Below, piece by piece: positions 44,309 to 52,130 of a stretch of 64,000 nt of DNA (position 1 is its first letter; every line of letters starts with the position of its first letter). The notes beneath the pieces were generated by a model. That model ran no database searches. It was not told the origin of the DNA and worked only from the letters and a program-made list of their open reading frames with translations. Made by a program: the position numbers and the translations under genes. The stretch is from Peribacillus huizhouensis (GTDB lineage: Bacteria; Bacillota; Bacilli; Bacillales; DSM-1321), in assembly GCF_014138605.1 (NCBI RefSeq), contig NZ_JACJHX010000006.1, forward strand, positions 62,001 through 126,000. The letters run 5' to 3'.

Positions 44309-44415
44309 GTAAATTCCTCCTGATCAGGTATGACGTGTACGTATAGTATAAACCATCTTATTGTATAAAAGCTACGAATTGATGTAGGTTAAAATTATTA
44401 ATATAATATTAATAT

Positions 44416-44650
44416 AAGGATCTTTTCGTAAAGATTGTTGTTTTTCACAAGTAACAAATTCGAGCAGCTGTTGATTTTAGTTGATATGTAAGACTCCTGT
44501 GTAAGGCCGTGTTGAGGGACCCCCCGCAAATCAAGGCTCTAAGGATGCTTTTGAGTCCGCCTGTGGATAGCGAGAACCTTTTAACGGAAGTCAACCCAGG
44601 ATAGTAGTGTAAATATAATTTAAAAGCAACAATATACTAAAACAGCTTTT
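44416..44650 (+). repeat. Family-A repeat, copy 2 (diverged)
   Basis: TCTTTTCGTAAAGATTGTTGTTTTTC, AAGACTCCTGTGTAAGGCCGTGTTGAGGGACC, AACGGAAGTCAACCCAGG and CTAAAACAGC. Upstream of and in direct orientation to copy 3, flanking the small yjzC-like gene. Confidence 0.75.
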
Positions 44651-44889
44651 TATAATAACTCTATTTTAGTAAATAAATGAAACCGGATTACATTCGTAAT
44701 AATTCTAAGATATATGTTGGTAGCAATTGGGCAGGGAATAGGAAAAATAGCTTTGTAAAATCTTTTGTACACGTTAAGTAATCAAAGTTTTCAAAATTTA
44801 AACAGAGAATTCTCTATCTTATGACTTGCATTAAGCTATCCTGATTATGTATGATTGTACTATATTTACCAAATACAAGGAGGTTCGTA

Positions 44890-45102
44890 ATGAGTACATT
44901 TGTAAAATCTAATCTAACAGCACCGATTTCTGGGAATTATGTAGAGGTTGGGCAAGGTGGAGGCAAAATCAAAAGAGCACAAATTTTTGAAGCAAAAGAA
45001 GGAACTGAACTACCTGAATTAAAGGCCTATACGATTAAATTACTACATAAAGGGAAAGAAAAATCGGTAGAAAGACAGCATCAGTGGAAGCTAATAAAGT
45101 AA
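44890..45102 (+). CDS. YjzC-like small protein
   Basis: 70 residues. The pattern APISGNYVEVGQGGGKIKRAQIFEAKEGTELPE resembles the YjzC family segment (GxYxExGxxG...VxxxAGxxxPE), with a basic C-terminus (HKGKEKSVERQHQWKLIK). AAGGAGG precedes ATG 44890; the upstream in-frame ATG at 44851 has none. It is bracketed by family-A repeats in direct orientation, and its stop codon touches copy 3. Function unknown. Confidence 0.75.
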   Translation: MSTFVKSNLTAPISGNYVEVGQGGGKIKRAQIFEAKEGTELPELKAYTIKLLHKGKEKSVERQHQWKLIK

Positions 45103-45350
45103 GGCTCTTTTCGTAAAGATTGTTGTTTTTAGCAAAAAACCAATTCGAACAGATGTTGATTGTAGTGGAAGGTGCGAGACTCCTGCGGGAAAAGCGTGTT
45201 GAGGGAGACCCCGCAAGAACCCCGCAAGTGCAAAGCACTGAGGAGGCTTCTGAGACCGCCCGCGGAAAGCGAGGACCTGCAACGGAAATCAACCCGGGTT
45301 ATTAGTGTAAAAATGATTGAAAAGCAACAAAGTATGTGAAAACAGCCTTA
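45102..45350 (+). repeat. Family-A repeat, copy 3
   Basis: Closest to copy 1 (reverse complement match over most of its length). It carries an extra CCCCGCAAGAA duplication in the centre and begins at the last base of the yjzC-like stop codon. Confidence 0.85.
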
Positions 45351-45362
45351 AGTAAAAACCAT

Positions 45363-45473
45363 TGGGTGTCCCAAAAGGGTCAGACCTCGCACTTTATATA
45401 TAGACTATAGTAGTCAAATACATACTATAGTCTGTATATAGTCGTTGCGGAGCCAGACCCTTTCGTTATGAGA
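45363..45473. repeat. Family-C inverted-repeat element
   Basis: GGGTGTCCCAAAAGGGTCAGACCTCGCACTTTATAT opens the element and GTTGCGGAGCCAGACCC closes it. The inner arms ATAGACTATAGTA / TACTATAGTCTGTAT are nearly perfect. The rest of the gap up to speD (45474-45632) holds no gene. Confidence 0.65.
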
Positions 45474-45632
45474 AAGCCTCTGATTTATTAACGACTTCTC
45501 CTATTTCCTTTAATTAATATTCAGTTATGACCTGCTTGATTAATCTGTCTATCTGCTTCAATTTCTCGTTTTTTATCGAAGAGGTTGGGTAATGATAATA
45601 GATAACTGACTTTTCAATAGGGGGAATCATAA

Positions 45633-46442
45633 ATGAAGCTTACACCAGAACAGCGTGTCGAACTGCATGGCTTTAATAACTTAACAAAATCGCTTAGCTT
45701 TAATATGTATGATGTTTGCTATACAAAAACGAAAGAAGAGCGCGAGGCATATTTGGAATATATCGATGAACAATATAATGCTGAACGGTTAACGGCCATT
45801 TTAGAAGCGGTTTCAGATATGATTGGTGCACATGTATTAAATGTGGCCAGACAAGATTATTTTCCACAAGGAGCAAGTGTTACAATGCTAGTGTCAGAAG
45901 GGCCAATTATTGCGCCTTCAGAATCTCTAGAGAAGTCTCCGGGTCCTTTGCCAGAGGCACTGGTTATGCACCTTGATAAAAGTCATATAACCGTGCATAC
46001 ATACCCCGAATATCATCCAGATGAAGGGATTAGTACATTTAGAGCAGATATTGATGTTTCAACTTGTGGTGAAATTTCCCCGCTCAAAGCATTAAATTAT
46101 TTAATCCATTCATTCGACACCGACATTATGACTATGGATTTCCGTGTCCGTGGCTTCACACGCGACAAGTTTGGTCATAAACTATTCATAGATCAAGACA
46201 TTAACTCCATTCAAAATTACATTCCTGAAAATGTGAAAGAACAATATGACATGATTGATGTCAATGTGTATCAAGAAAATATTTTCCACACAAAATGCAA
46301 ATTAAGAGAATTTGACCTAAATAATTATTTATTCGGCTATACAAAAGATAAAATTTCACAAAGCGAAGTCGAAGAAATCACGAGGAGACTTAAGCGAGAA
46401 ATGGATGAAATCTTTTTTGGTAGAAATATGAAGGAGCAGTGA
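45633..46442 (+). CDS. speD: S-adenosylmethionine decarboxylase proenzyme, E. coli-type
   Basis: 269 residues; makes decarboxylated SAM for spermidine synthesis. It resembles the long E. coli class rather than the ~125-residue B. subtilis Spe[67 protein letters not shown] (self-cleavage before Ser117 to form pyruvoyl), [37 protein letters not shown] and [16 protein letters not shown] is AGGGGGAAT. No speE is adjacent. Spore-former speD genes of this class exist, so transfer is possible but not shown. Confidence 0.95.
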   Translation: MKLTPEQRVELHGFNNLTKSLSFNMYDVCYTKTKEEREAYLEYIDEQYNAERLTAILEAVSDMIGAHVLNVARQDYFPQGASVTMLVSEGPIIAPSESLEKSPGPLPEALVMHLDKSHITVHTYPEYHPDEGISTFRADIDVSTCGEISPLKALNYLIHSFDTDIMTMDFRVRGFTRDKFGHKLFIDQDINSIQNYIPENVKEQYDMIDVNVYQENIFHTKCKLREFDLNNYLFGYTKDKISQSEVEEITRRLKREMDEIFFGRNMKEQ

Positions 46443-46541
46443 AATAGTTATAAAAGGAACAAGGACTACAGACCATGTCGAAATCGAGATTAATTTCTTC
46501 CAAAATTATTGCAAATCTTTTATTATGGAGATATTACCAAT

Positions 46542-47111
46542 ATGAAAGAAGTGATGATGTTGTCATTGAGTACATGGTTTGAAAAAGGAATGACGTTTGA
46601 AGAATATAGAAAGAGCATGGAAGTAAATCGTGATGAACTGTCTCGTGTTTATGAAAATGTGGCATTTTCTAATGGAGATTTACAATTTTTTTCAGATTTA
46701 GCTAATAAGAAGTGGAGAGGTATCGTACTTACCGCTGATTGGTGTGGCGACGCGTCATTCTGTGTTCCGATTATTCAACGAATCGCTGAAAAAAGTAGTA
46801 TGGAATTGAAGTTTTTAATTCGAGATGAAAATTTAGAATTGATGGATCAATATTTAACGAACGGAACAGCACGCTCTATTCCAATTTTTATCTTTATTGA
46901 TGAAGCTGGAAATGAGCAAAAAGTATGGGGACCTCGGGCAGAAAAAGTTCAGGAGTTTTTACAATCATTGTTGGTCCAACTTCCTGATAAAGAAGCTGCA
47001 AATTTCAAAGACAAACAACAAGAAGTATTTGCTCAATTTAAAGAAAGAGTTACGACAGATCCAGACATGTGGCGTGTTGTTATAGACAGTGTAATAACAA
47101 GACTGAAATAA
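46542..47111 (+). CDS. Thioredoxin-family protein (atypical WCGDA active site)
   Basis: 189 residues. Residues ~60-150 have a thioredoxin-like core: GIVLTADWCGDASFCVPIIQRIAEKSSMELKFLIRDENLELMDQYLTNGTARSIPIFIFID (cis-Pro in SIPIF). The redox motif is WCGDAS..C rather than CxxC, so a classical dithiol pair is absent. The N-terminus has a helical SLSTWFEKGMTFEEYRKSM segment. The start is placed at ATG 46542 (TGGAGA upstream). No signal peptide. Role unknown. Confidence 0.82.
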   Translation: MKEVMMLSLSTWFEKGMTFEEYRKSMEVNRDELSRVYENVAFSNGDLQFFSDLANKKWRGIVLTADWCGDASFCVPIIQRIAEKSSMELKFLIRDENLELMDQYLTNGTARSIPIFIFIDEAGNEQKVWGPRAEKVQEFLQSLLVQLPDKEAANFKDKQQEVFAQFKERVTTDPDMWRVVIDSVITRLK

Positions 47112-47114
47112 AAA

Positions 47115-47151
47115 TGCTGCTCTTCCTTAAATGGGAGGGCAGTATTTTTTT
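47115..47151 (+). terminator. Terminator after the thioredoxin-like gene
   Basis: CTGCTCTTCC / GGGAGGGCAG stem with TATTTTTTT tail. A second hairpin with flanking A6/T6 runs lies at 47213-47250 (AAAAAAGATGCCA / TGGTGTCTTTTTT). Confidence 0.82.
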
Positions 47152-47444
47152 GCTTCCATTTTGAATGAAAAAATAATTACCTATAAAATTATTATGTTAA
47201 CTAAATTCAAACAAAAAAGATGCCATTCACATTTTATTGGTGTCTTTTTTAGTTTACTTTATTGATAAAGTATTAAGAACATGTAAAAATAGCAAGATTT
47301 ATCAACTGTTTCATTCTGTTTGTACTATTTAATAATACAGATTATAAAACTAAAATGTAACAGTTACTTTATAAAATTAGTACAGAATGAAATGATAATA
47401 TTTCACTATACTTCTAATCTTATTTAAAGATGCTATTTTTTCAT

Positions 47445-47649
47445 AAGGCCCTTTTCGTAAAGATTTGATTGTAGTGGAAGATGCGAAACCCCTTCTTAGA
47501 GAAGCGTTTTGAGGGAAAATCCTCAAGTGCAAAGCACTGAAGAGGCTCCTGAGACTGCTCCCAGAATGCGAGTACCTGTAACGGGAATCAGCCCAGAGTA
47601 GTAGTGTACAAATAAATGAAAAGCAACAAATTATGCGAAAACAGCCTTT
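47445..47649 (+). repeat. Family-A repeat, copy 4 (internally shortened)
   Basis: AAGGCCCTTTTCGTAAAGATT, then GATTGTAGTGGAAGATGCGAAACCCC, CAAGTGCAAAGCACTGAAGAGGCTCCTGAGAC and ACGGGAATCAGCCCAGAG, ending GCGAAAACAGCC. It lacks the TGTTTTTAGCAAAAAACC block present in copy 3. Confidence 0.78.
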
Positions 47650-47855
47650 CATAAACACCAATCGTTTGATTTACACGTTTGCGCGAATAGTTACTAAAGG
47701 GGATAGTCCAAATCTAAAATCGTAGGTTGGTTCTGCCATATCAATTTGATTGTCATTAAAATAAACAAACTTTCATTAAAAATGTTTGACATTAAATAAA
47801 CAAATTAATAAAATGTTTATTAATTAATAAAATGATTGAGGAAGTGACTATTAAA

Positions 47856-48611
47856 ATGCAACTGTCTGATTTATTTTGGAATGCTTCGCTAACAGAACTT
47901 AAACATGGATATATCGAAGAAACGACTAATTATATATGCCTTCTATGCGGAAAATCGGTTGAAAAAGGAATTGTCTACCAAGATAATGGTGTTTTTTACG
48001 AAGCTGAAAGGTTTATGCGCCATCATATTGAGAACACTCATCAGTCAGTGTTTGAATACATGATTAATCTGGATAAAAAGCTTACTGGGCTAACGGATCA
48101 CCAAAACCGACTTCTCCGTCTTTTCTATGAAGGGAATAGCGATACAGAAGTACAAAAAGAAATGGGGATTGGAAGTGCTTCTACGATTAGGAACCATCGC
48201 TTTGTATTAAAAGAGAAAGAGCGTCAGGCTAAGATCTTTTTGACAATGATGGAATTATTAAAGGAGAGAGACGATCATGCTCCTGCTTTTATTGACTATC
48301 ATAGTACAGCAAGGCTGGTCGATGACCGCTACAACATAACTGAAGAAGAGAATAAGAAAATCTTAAATAAGTATTTTCCTGAAGGGATTAAAGGCCCCTT
48401 GAAATCCTTCCCACCGAAGGAAAAGCAGAGACTTATTGTACTTCGGGCGCTAACTGAACGTTTTGTAGATGAACATCTTTATGAAGAAAAGGAAATAAAT
48501 CAACTTCTGAAGGATGTTTATCACGACTATGTTTTGTTAAGAAGATATTTAATTGAATATGGCTTTTTAGATCGAAAAGCCGATGGGAGCCAGTATTGGT
48601 TGAAAAAATAA
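47856..48611 (+). CDS. DUF2087-domain transcriptional-regulator-like protein
   Basis: 251 residues. The N-terminus contains a zinc-finger-like CLLCGKSVEKG...HHIENTHQS (Cys-Cys-His-His). It is followed by a LuxR-type HTH (LTGLTDHQNRLLRLFYEGNSDTEVQKEMGIGSASTIRNHRFVLKEKERQ, ~75-125). The C-terminal DUF2087 reads FPPKEKQRLIVLRALTERFVDEHLYEEKEINQLLKDVYHDYVLLRRYLIEYGFLDRKADGSQYW. ATG 47856 matches the usual MQLSDLFWNASL start; ATG 47832 is in frame upstream. A 22-bp gap separates it from the GIY-YIG gene, so they likely form an operon. The upstream sequence has repeated TTAATAAAATG boxes that could be an autoregulatory site. Confidence 0.85.
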   Translation: MQLSDLFWNASLTELKHGYIEETTNYICLLCGKSVEKGIVYQDNGVFYEAERFMRHHIENTHQSVFEYMINLDKKLTGLTDHQNRLLRLFYEGNSDTEVQKEMGIGSASTIRNHRFVLKEKERQAKIFLTMMELLKERDDHAPAFIDYHSTARLVDDRYNITEEENKKILNKYFPEGIKGPLKSFPPKEKQRLIVLRALTERFVDEHLYEEKEINQLLKDVYHDYVLLRRYLIEYGFLDRKADGSQYWLKK

Positions 48612-48633
48612 TGTTGGAGAGTAGGTTGCAAAT

Positions 48634-48975
48634 ATGGAACGTAGAAAAGAACTAAAACAGATTTATAAAGAAACAGCGATAGAAGCAGGAGTCTATCAGA
48701 TAAAAAACATTATGAACGAAAGGATTTTTATTGGAGGTACTCCCAACTTGAAGACATTAAATGGAACAAAATTCATGCTAGAAACAGGTGGACATAAAAA
48801 TAAAATGCTTCAGGAAGACTGGAATCATTTCGGGAAAAATGCTTTTAATTTTGAAGTTTTAGAAATTCTAAAAAAGAAAAAAGAGGGCTATTTTGATGTG
48901 AAAAAAGAGTTGAAAAAGCTTGAAGAGAAGTGGTTAAATGACCTTCAACCATTTGGTGAACGAGGGTATAACTAG
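48634..48975 (+). CDS. GIY-YIG nuclease family protein
   Basis: 113 residues. The GIY-YIG core is altered: EAGVYQIKNIMNERIFIGGTPNLKTLNG has GVY and FIGGT in place of GIY and YIG. A helix with HFGKNAFNFEVLEIL and a C-terminal EEKWLNDLQPFGERGYN (catalytic Glu and Asn positions of the family) complete it. Basic and lysine-rich. ATG 48634. Linked to the DUF2087 regulator. Whether it cuts nucleic acid is unknown. Confidence 0.85.
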   Translation: MERRKELKQIYKETAIEAGVYQIKNIMNERIFIGGTPNLKTLNGTKFMLETGGHKNKMLQEDWNHFGKNAFNFEVLEILKKKKEGYFDVKKELKKLEEKWLNDLQPFGERGYN

Positions 48976-49429
48976 AAAATCTCAATTTTAAAGAAGAAAT
49001 GTAATGAAATAATCACAAAGTATGAATGCATGATGGATAAGCCATCAACTAGTCGACAAAGCGTCCCCTGATGATGATTCTTATCCCATTGATTTTTAGC
49101 AATTACAATATTGCAAGATCAATAATTGTGGAAGAATCGAATTGCTTCACTTAATTAAATATGTAACCAGAAACATCTCCAAAATACCGGAGATGTTTTT
49201 ATTCTTTTTCCTCACGTATTACGCCATTAAAACCCCACTGATTGAAGTTTGATTATTATGTAACAGGGACATGAAAACTAAGACTTAGAGCTTAGTGAAA
49301 TTACTTTTCAAGGTCATGTTTAGAATTTCCTCTTTCTTGTATCGTTAATGGTGTTATATGTAAGGTGTGTTAATTATTAATATTTGCATTTTTTATTCAG
49401 TAGGAAAGTTTATATTGGTTAGATACAGT
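48976..49429. other. Intergenic region with terminator and repeat scrap
   Basis: No gene. A terminator lies at 49171-49203, and a 25-bp family-B right-end scrap (CCCCACTGATTGAAGTTTGAT) near 49230-49252. Otherwise AT-rich sequence without recognisable features. Confidence 0.6.
49171..49203 (+). terminator. Rho-independent terminator
   Basis: AAACATCTCC / GGAGATGTTT perfect stem and TTTTTATT tail, about 200 bp past the GIY-YIG gene. Confidence 0.8.
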
Positions 49430-49644
49430 GAAACTTTCCAAGAGTTACTGCTCAGAGGTAAAGTTTGCGCTCAAAGGATGTGGGTCACACAGACGAAAGA
49501 CTAAAGGACGCGGCGCACTTAGGCTGTGATTCATTGAACCTTAGTAACTTTAGTTCGTACTTCTGTCGATTGATCTAAGCGAAAGTAGTTTAGGACTAAC
49601 AATCAGTGGGGGACGTAGAACCCCCACTGGTGTAAGCTTCACTT
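49430..49644 (+). repeat. Family-B remnant, copy 6 (core plus right end)
   Basis: Contains the core GGATGTGGGTCACACAGACGAAAGAC, GGACGCGGCGCACTTAGGC and TGTGATTCATTGAA. The right-end hairpin is CAGTGGGGGACGTAGAACCCCCACTG, then GTAAGCTTCACTT. The canonical left end is replaced by AGTGAAACTTTCC, suggesting a chimaeric or rearranged copy. Confidence 0.7.
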
Positions 49645-49912
49645 TTTTTAAACATGATACGTTGAATCAGCCAGAATAAGTTTTTAAACAAACAACTATT
49701 GGCGCACCATTATTGTAAACATAAGACATTCATCTCATTTTTTTGATAATGCTTTATACTTGCTAGGACCAAAAGCCTTCGAAATCAAAATAATGTTGTC
49801 CCAAAATGGTTAGGATATCACAATCTACGCCTATTACTAACACGATCAATAAACTGGAAAATGTAGATGTCGGGTTTAAGCCATTCGGAATTAGGACAAC
49901 TGCGATATTACT
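49645..49912. other. Intergenic sequence without recognisable feature
   Basis: Between the family-B copy and the small minus-strand gene. The segment GTTGTCCCAAAATGG...TTAGGACAACTG (~49795-49900) has complementary GTTGTCC/GGACAAC ends and may be a decayed family-C element. Confidence 0.35.
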
Positions 49913-50131
49913 TTATTCTGATTTTTGTGTGATTAATGCACTATGAACTTGACTAACAGCTGTTTGGGCTTGAGCGATTTCATTCGCAGCTTGTTTGATT
50001 GCTTCCTCAGCTAAGGTTGGATCTGAAGCAGACTTTTCGATTGCTTGACTTAATAATGTTTGAGTAAGAGTAACATTTGCTTTAGCTTGGTTAAGTTGAT
50101 TCACATCAATTGGTTGATTATTTGGGCTCAT
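49913..50131 (-). CDS. Small uncharacterised helical protein
   Basis: 72 residues, not recognised. Low complexity rich in Ala, Gln, Asn and Thr: NNQPIDVNQLNQAKANVTLTQTLLSQAIEKSASDPTLAEEAIKQAANEIAQAQTAVSQVHSAL. Predicted long amphipathic helices, no Cys, no signal, no membrane segment. RBS AGGAGAGGATTAGA precedes ATG. Composition recalls small sporulation or surface-coat-associated proteins of bacilli, but this is only a resemblance. Confidence 0.7.
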   Translation of the reverse strand: MSPNNQPIDVNQLNQAKANVTLTQTLLSQAIEKSASDPTLAEEAIKQAANEIAQAQTAVSQVHSALITQKSE

Positions 50132-50603
50132 TCTAATCCTCTCCTATTCAAATTGAAATACCTTTATAGCTTGACCTAGCTTAATTGTTTTATTGGTGGG
50201 AAAAAATTCTATTTTACATTTGATTAAGTGATACTTAAATCAATGGGGAGCTTAAAAGGAAATACGGTCGTCATTCATTTGTTTTAAAAAATCTTATTGA
50301 TGTTGTAAAACAAAATTCTTAAAAAATAATTTTTTGACAAGGTTAAGACTGAAAATACACATATTTTCTTAGCATAACTGAATGTTGAAAATGGTCGCTA
50401 TTTTTATTATAAATTCTCAATTCTTGCAAGTATTTCACTCATAACTTTTTTATACGTGTTAATATTACTGCCTCGCCGCATACAATTTGGGCGGTTTACC
50501 AGATTTTTTTGTGCTTTGAAGGCTGCTAGGTATGAACTATTTTGGTATATAAAAGGAAGATAGAAGGTAATTTGAAACTATAGTAAATTGTGGTGCATTT
50601 AAC
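50132..50603. other. Intergenic region, nothing recognised
   Basis: AT-rich stretch with no coding frame, hairpin terminator or repeat-family match that I could identify. Confidence 0.5.
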
Positions 50604-51183
50604 ATGATAGAAAGGTTTATCTCCTATCTCCTATTTACTGATACAGGAACGAATTTATCGAAGCTTATTAAACTATTTACAACGCAGCCATTTAATCATG
50701 TTACAATCTCATTCGAAGCTGAATTAAGTGAAATTTTCAGTTTTGGTCGTAAAAAACATAATAATCCTTTTATCGGAGGATTTGTAAGGGAAGAAATAGC
50801 AGTAGGATTATTTAAGAATGCTAAATGTGAAATATATAGTTATAAAATTTGATGGGTAAAGTGAAACAAATTGAAGCTGAGAAAGAAATTTATAAATATA
50901 ATTTACTAGGCTTTTTTTCTAATCTACTAAATACAAATTGAGAACAGTGAAAATATTTTTCTCTGTTCTCAATTTGTAGCAACGATATTAAATGAAAAAA
51001 ACATGTAATTGATAAATCACAAATATGGTGACACCGCAAAATTTATTGGCTCTGAAAAGACTTCAATTAGTATATAAAGGAGAACTTCATTTTTTTCCAT
51101 ATCAGACTGATGAAATAGAGGTGGAAAACGATTTAGAATTAAGTTTAAACGATATCAATTGTCATACAGCTGATTTTAGCTAA
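50604..51183 (+). pseudogene. Broken gene for a YiiX/NlpC-like permuted-amidase family protein
   Basis: Pieces in three frames line up. MIERFISYLLFTDTGTNLSKLIKLFTTQPFNHVTISFEAELSEIFSFGRKKHNNPFIGGFVREE (50604-50852) is an amidase-like N-terminus with a catalytic-His-type NHVTIS. VKQIEAEKEIYKYNLLGFFSNLLNTN (~50859-50940) follows in another frame. MVTPQNLLALKRLQLVYKGELHFFPYQ to 51183 is the C-terminus. At least a frameshift at ~50850 and disruption of the middle (50940-51025) separate them. The parent would be about 190 residues. Inactive as written. Confidence 0.68.
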
Positions 51184-51186
51184 ATT

Positions 51187-51224
51187 AGCGGGGGAAGTCT
51201 GTCTATAGAAAGACTTTCCCGCTT
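51187..51224 (+). terminator. Terminator after the broken amidase-like gene
   Basis: AGCGGGGGAAGTCT / AGACTTTCCCGCT stem; tail TATT is weak. Confidence 0.7.
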
Positions 51225-51309
51225 ATTGCGCTTTGTAAATCATGGCATACTATGTATGTCATATATCAATCTTTTACTTATTAAGACGAGAGCTGGTACA
51301 TTACGATAT

Positions 51310-51450
51310 TAAGTTAGTCGGCGTACTAGTCTGTGTTCATTCATTCGATTTTGTGTGTTGCTTTATTAATTGTGAGATTGCGACTTAGCGACAGGAGAAC
51401 GGGACTACCTAACAGGAAGGATGAGAAAAATCCACCGATTTGAAATAGTA
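51310..51450 (+). repeat. Possible diverged family-B element
   Basis: GCGACTTAGCGACAGGAGAACGG, AAGGATGAGAAAAATCCACCGATTTGAA parallels the TTTAGCGACAGGAAAA...GATTGATGAA end of the 10666 copy. Left end not recognised. Confidence 0.35.
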
Positions 51451-51452
51451 CT

Positions 51453-51593
51453 TTATTGAGAATTTTCATCCTTTTGCTCTGAAGGTTCTTCTGTTGGATC
51501 TGGTTCATTTTCGTCCACACCATTACAACCGTATAAGAAGCCCATAGATAAAATGGTGGACATTAATGCAAGAATATATTTTTTCTTTTTCAT
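51453..51593 (-). CDS. Small lipoprotein
   Basis: 46 residues: MKKKKYILALMSTILSMGFLYGC (signal peptide with lipobox FLYGC, Cys23 as lipid anchor), then an acidic, disordered tail NGVDENEPDPTEEPSEQKDENSQ. RBS AAAGGAGGAG lies 5 nt before the ATG at 51593. Too short for routine gene calling, and a 60-codon frame on the same strand overlaps it. The lipobox and RBS make this the credible reading. Role unknown, perhaps a membrane-surface peptide. Confidence 0.78.
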   Translation of the reverse strand: MKKKKYILALMSTILSMGFLYGCNGVDENEPDPTEEPSEQKDENSQ

Positions 51594-51834
51594 TTTTACT
51601 CCTCCTTTATTATTTTTACGTTACCCTGTAATAAGTAAATTTAATCAAAATAATTTTCGCTATATTTCATTTTTGTTAAAAAAAATAAGGTTCGTAAACC
51701 GATCTTATTAAGATAGGTTTCTATACCAAGACAGTTGTCGATAACCCCTAAATCAGCGAATAATATTTATTTTCTGATAATTTATTCTTTACCACTTAAT
51801 TTTATCAAGTTAGAATTATGTAAAACTAAATAAT
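51594..51834. other. AT-rich upstream region of the T-box leader
   Basis: No gene. AAAATAAGGTTCGTAAACCGATCTTATT at ~51685-51712 is an imperfect hairpin between the two transcription units. Confidence 0.4.
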
Positions 51835-52100
51835 CTATAAGCAATGATTGGAAATAGTAAAAGATTGAATAAGCTTACAGAGAGCCGATGGGTGGTGAAA
51901 ATCGGCAGTTATTTGCCTTTGAACTCGTCTATGAGCTACTCCGTGAACTAATAGTAGGGGATGTCGGTTTTCTACCGTTATTAGGATAGGTGGTAAACGC
52001 CACCGAATTGAGTGGGTTAATTATGTGAATTAATCAATTAGAGTGGTACCGCGAGCAAAGCCTCGTCTCTATAGTTTCTATAGAGGCGAGGCTTTTTTAT
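51835..52100 (+). promoter_or_regulatory. Leucine T-box leader
   Basis: Stem I begins near AGAGAGCCGATGGGTGGTGAAAATCGGCAG. The specifier is CTC (Leu) at 51924-51926 in CTTTGAACTCGTCTATGAGC. The T-box sequence AGAGTGGTACCGCG is at 52040-52053. The terminator GCCTCGTCTCTATAG / CTATAGAGGCGAGGC plus TTTTTT is at 52060-52098, mutually exclusive with the antiterminator. Uncharged tRNA-Leu should allow read-through into leuA. The leader appears intact although leuA is broken. Confidence 0.95.
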
Positions 52101-52130
52101 ACTTTATTATTGATTAGGAGTGAATTTGAA

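Noticed and set aside
51341-51523. 60-codon minus frame
   Set aside because: Overlaps the better-supported lipoprotein frame (lipobox, RBS) and has no RBS of its own.
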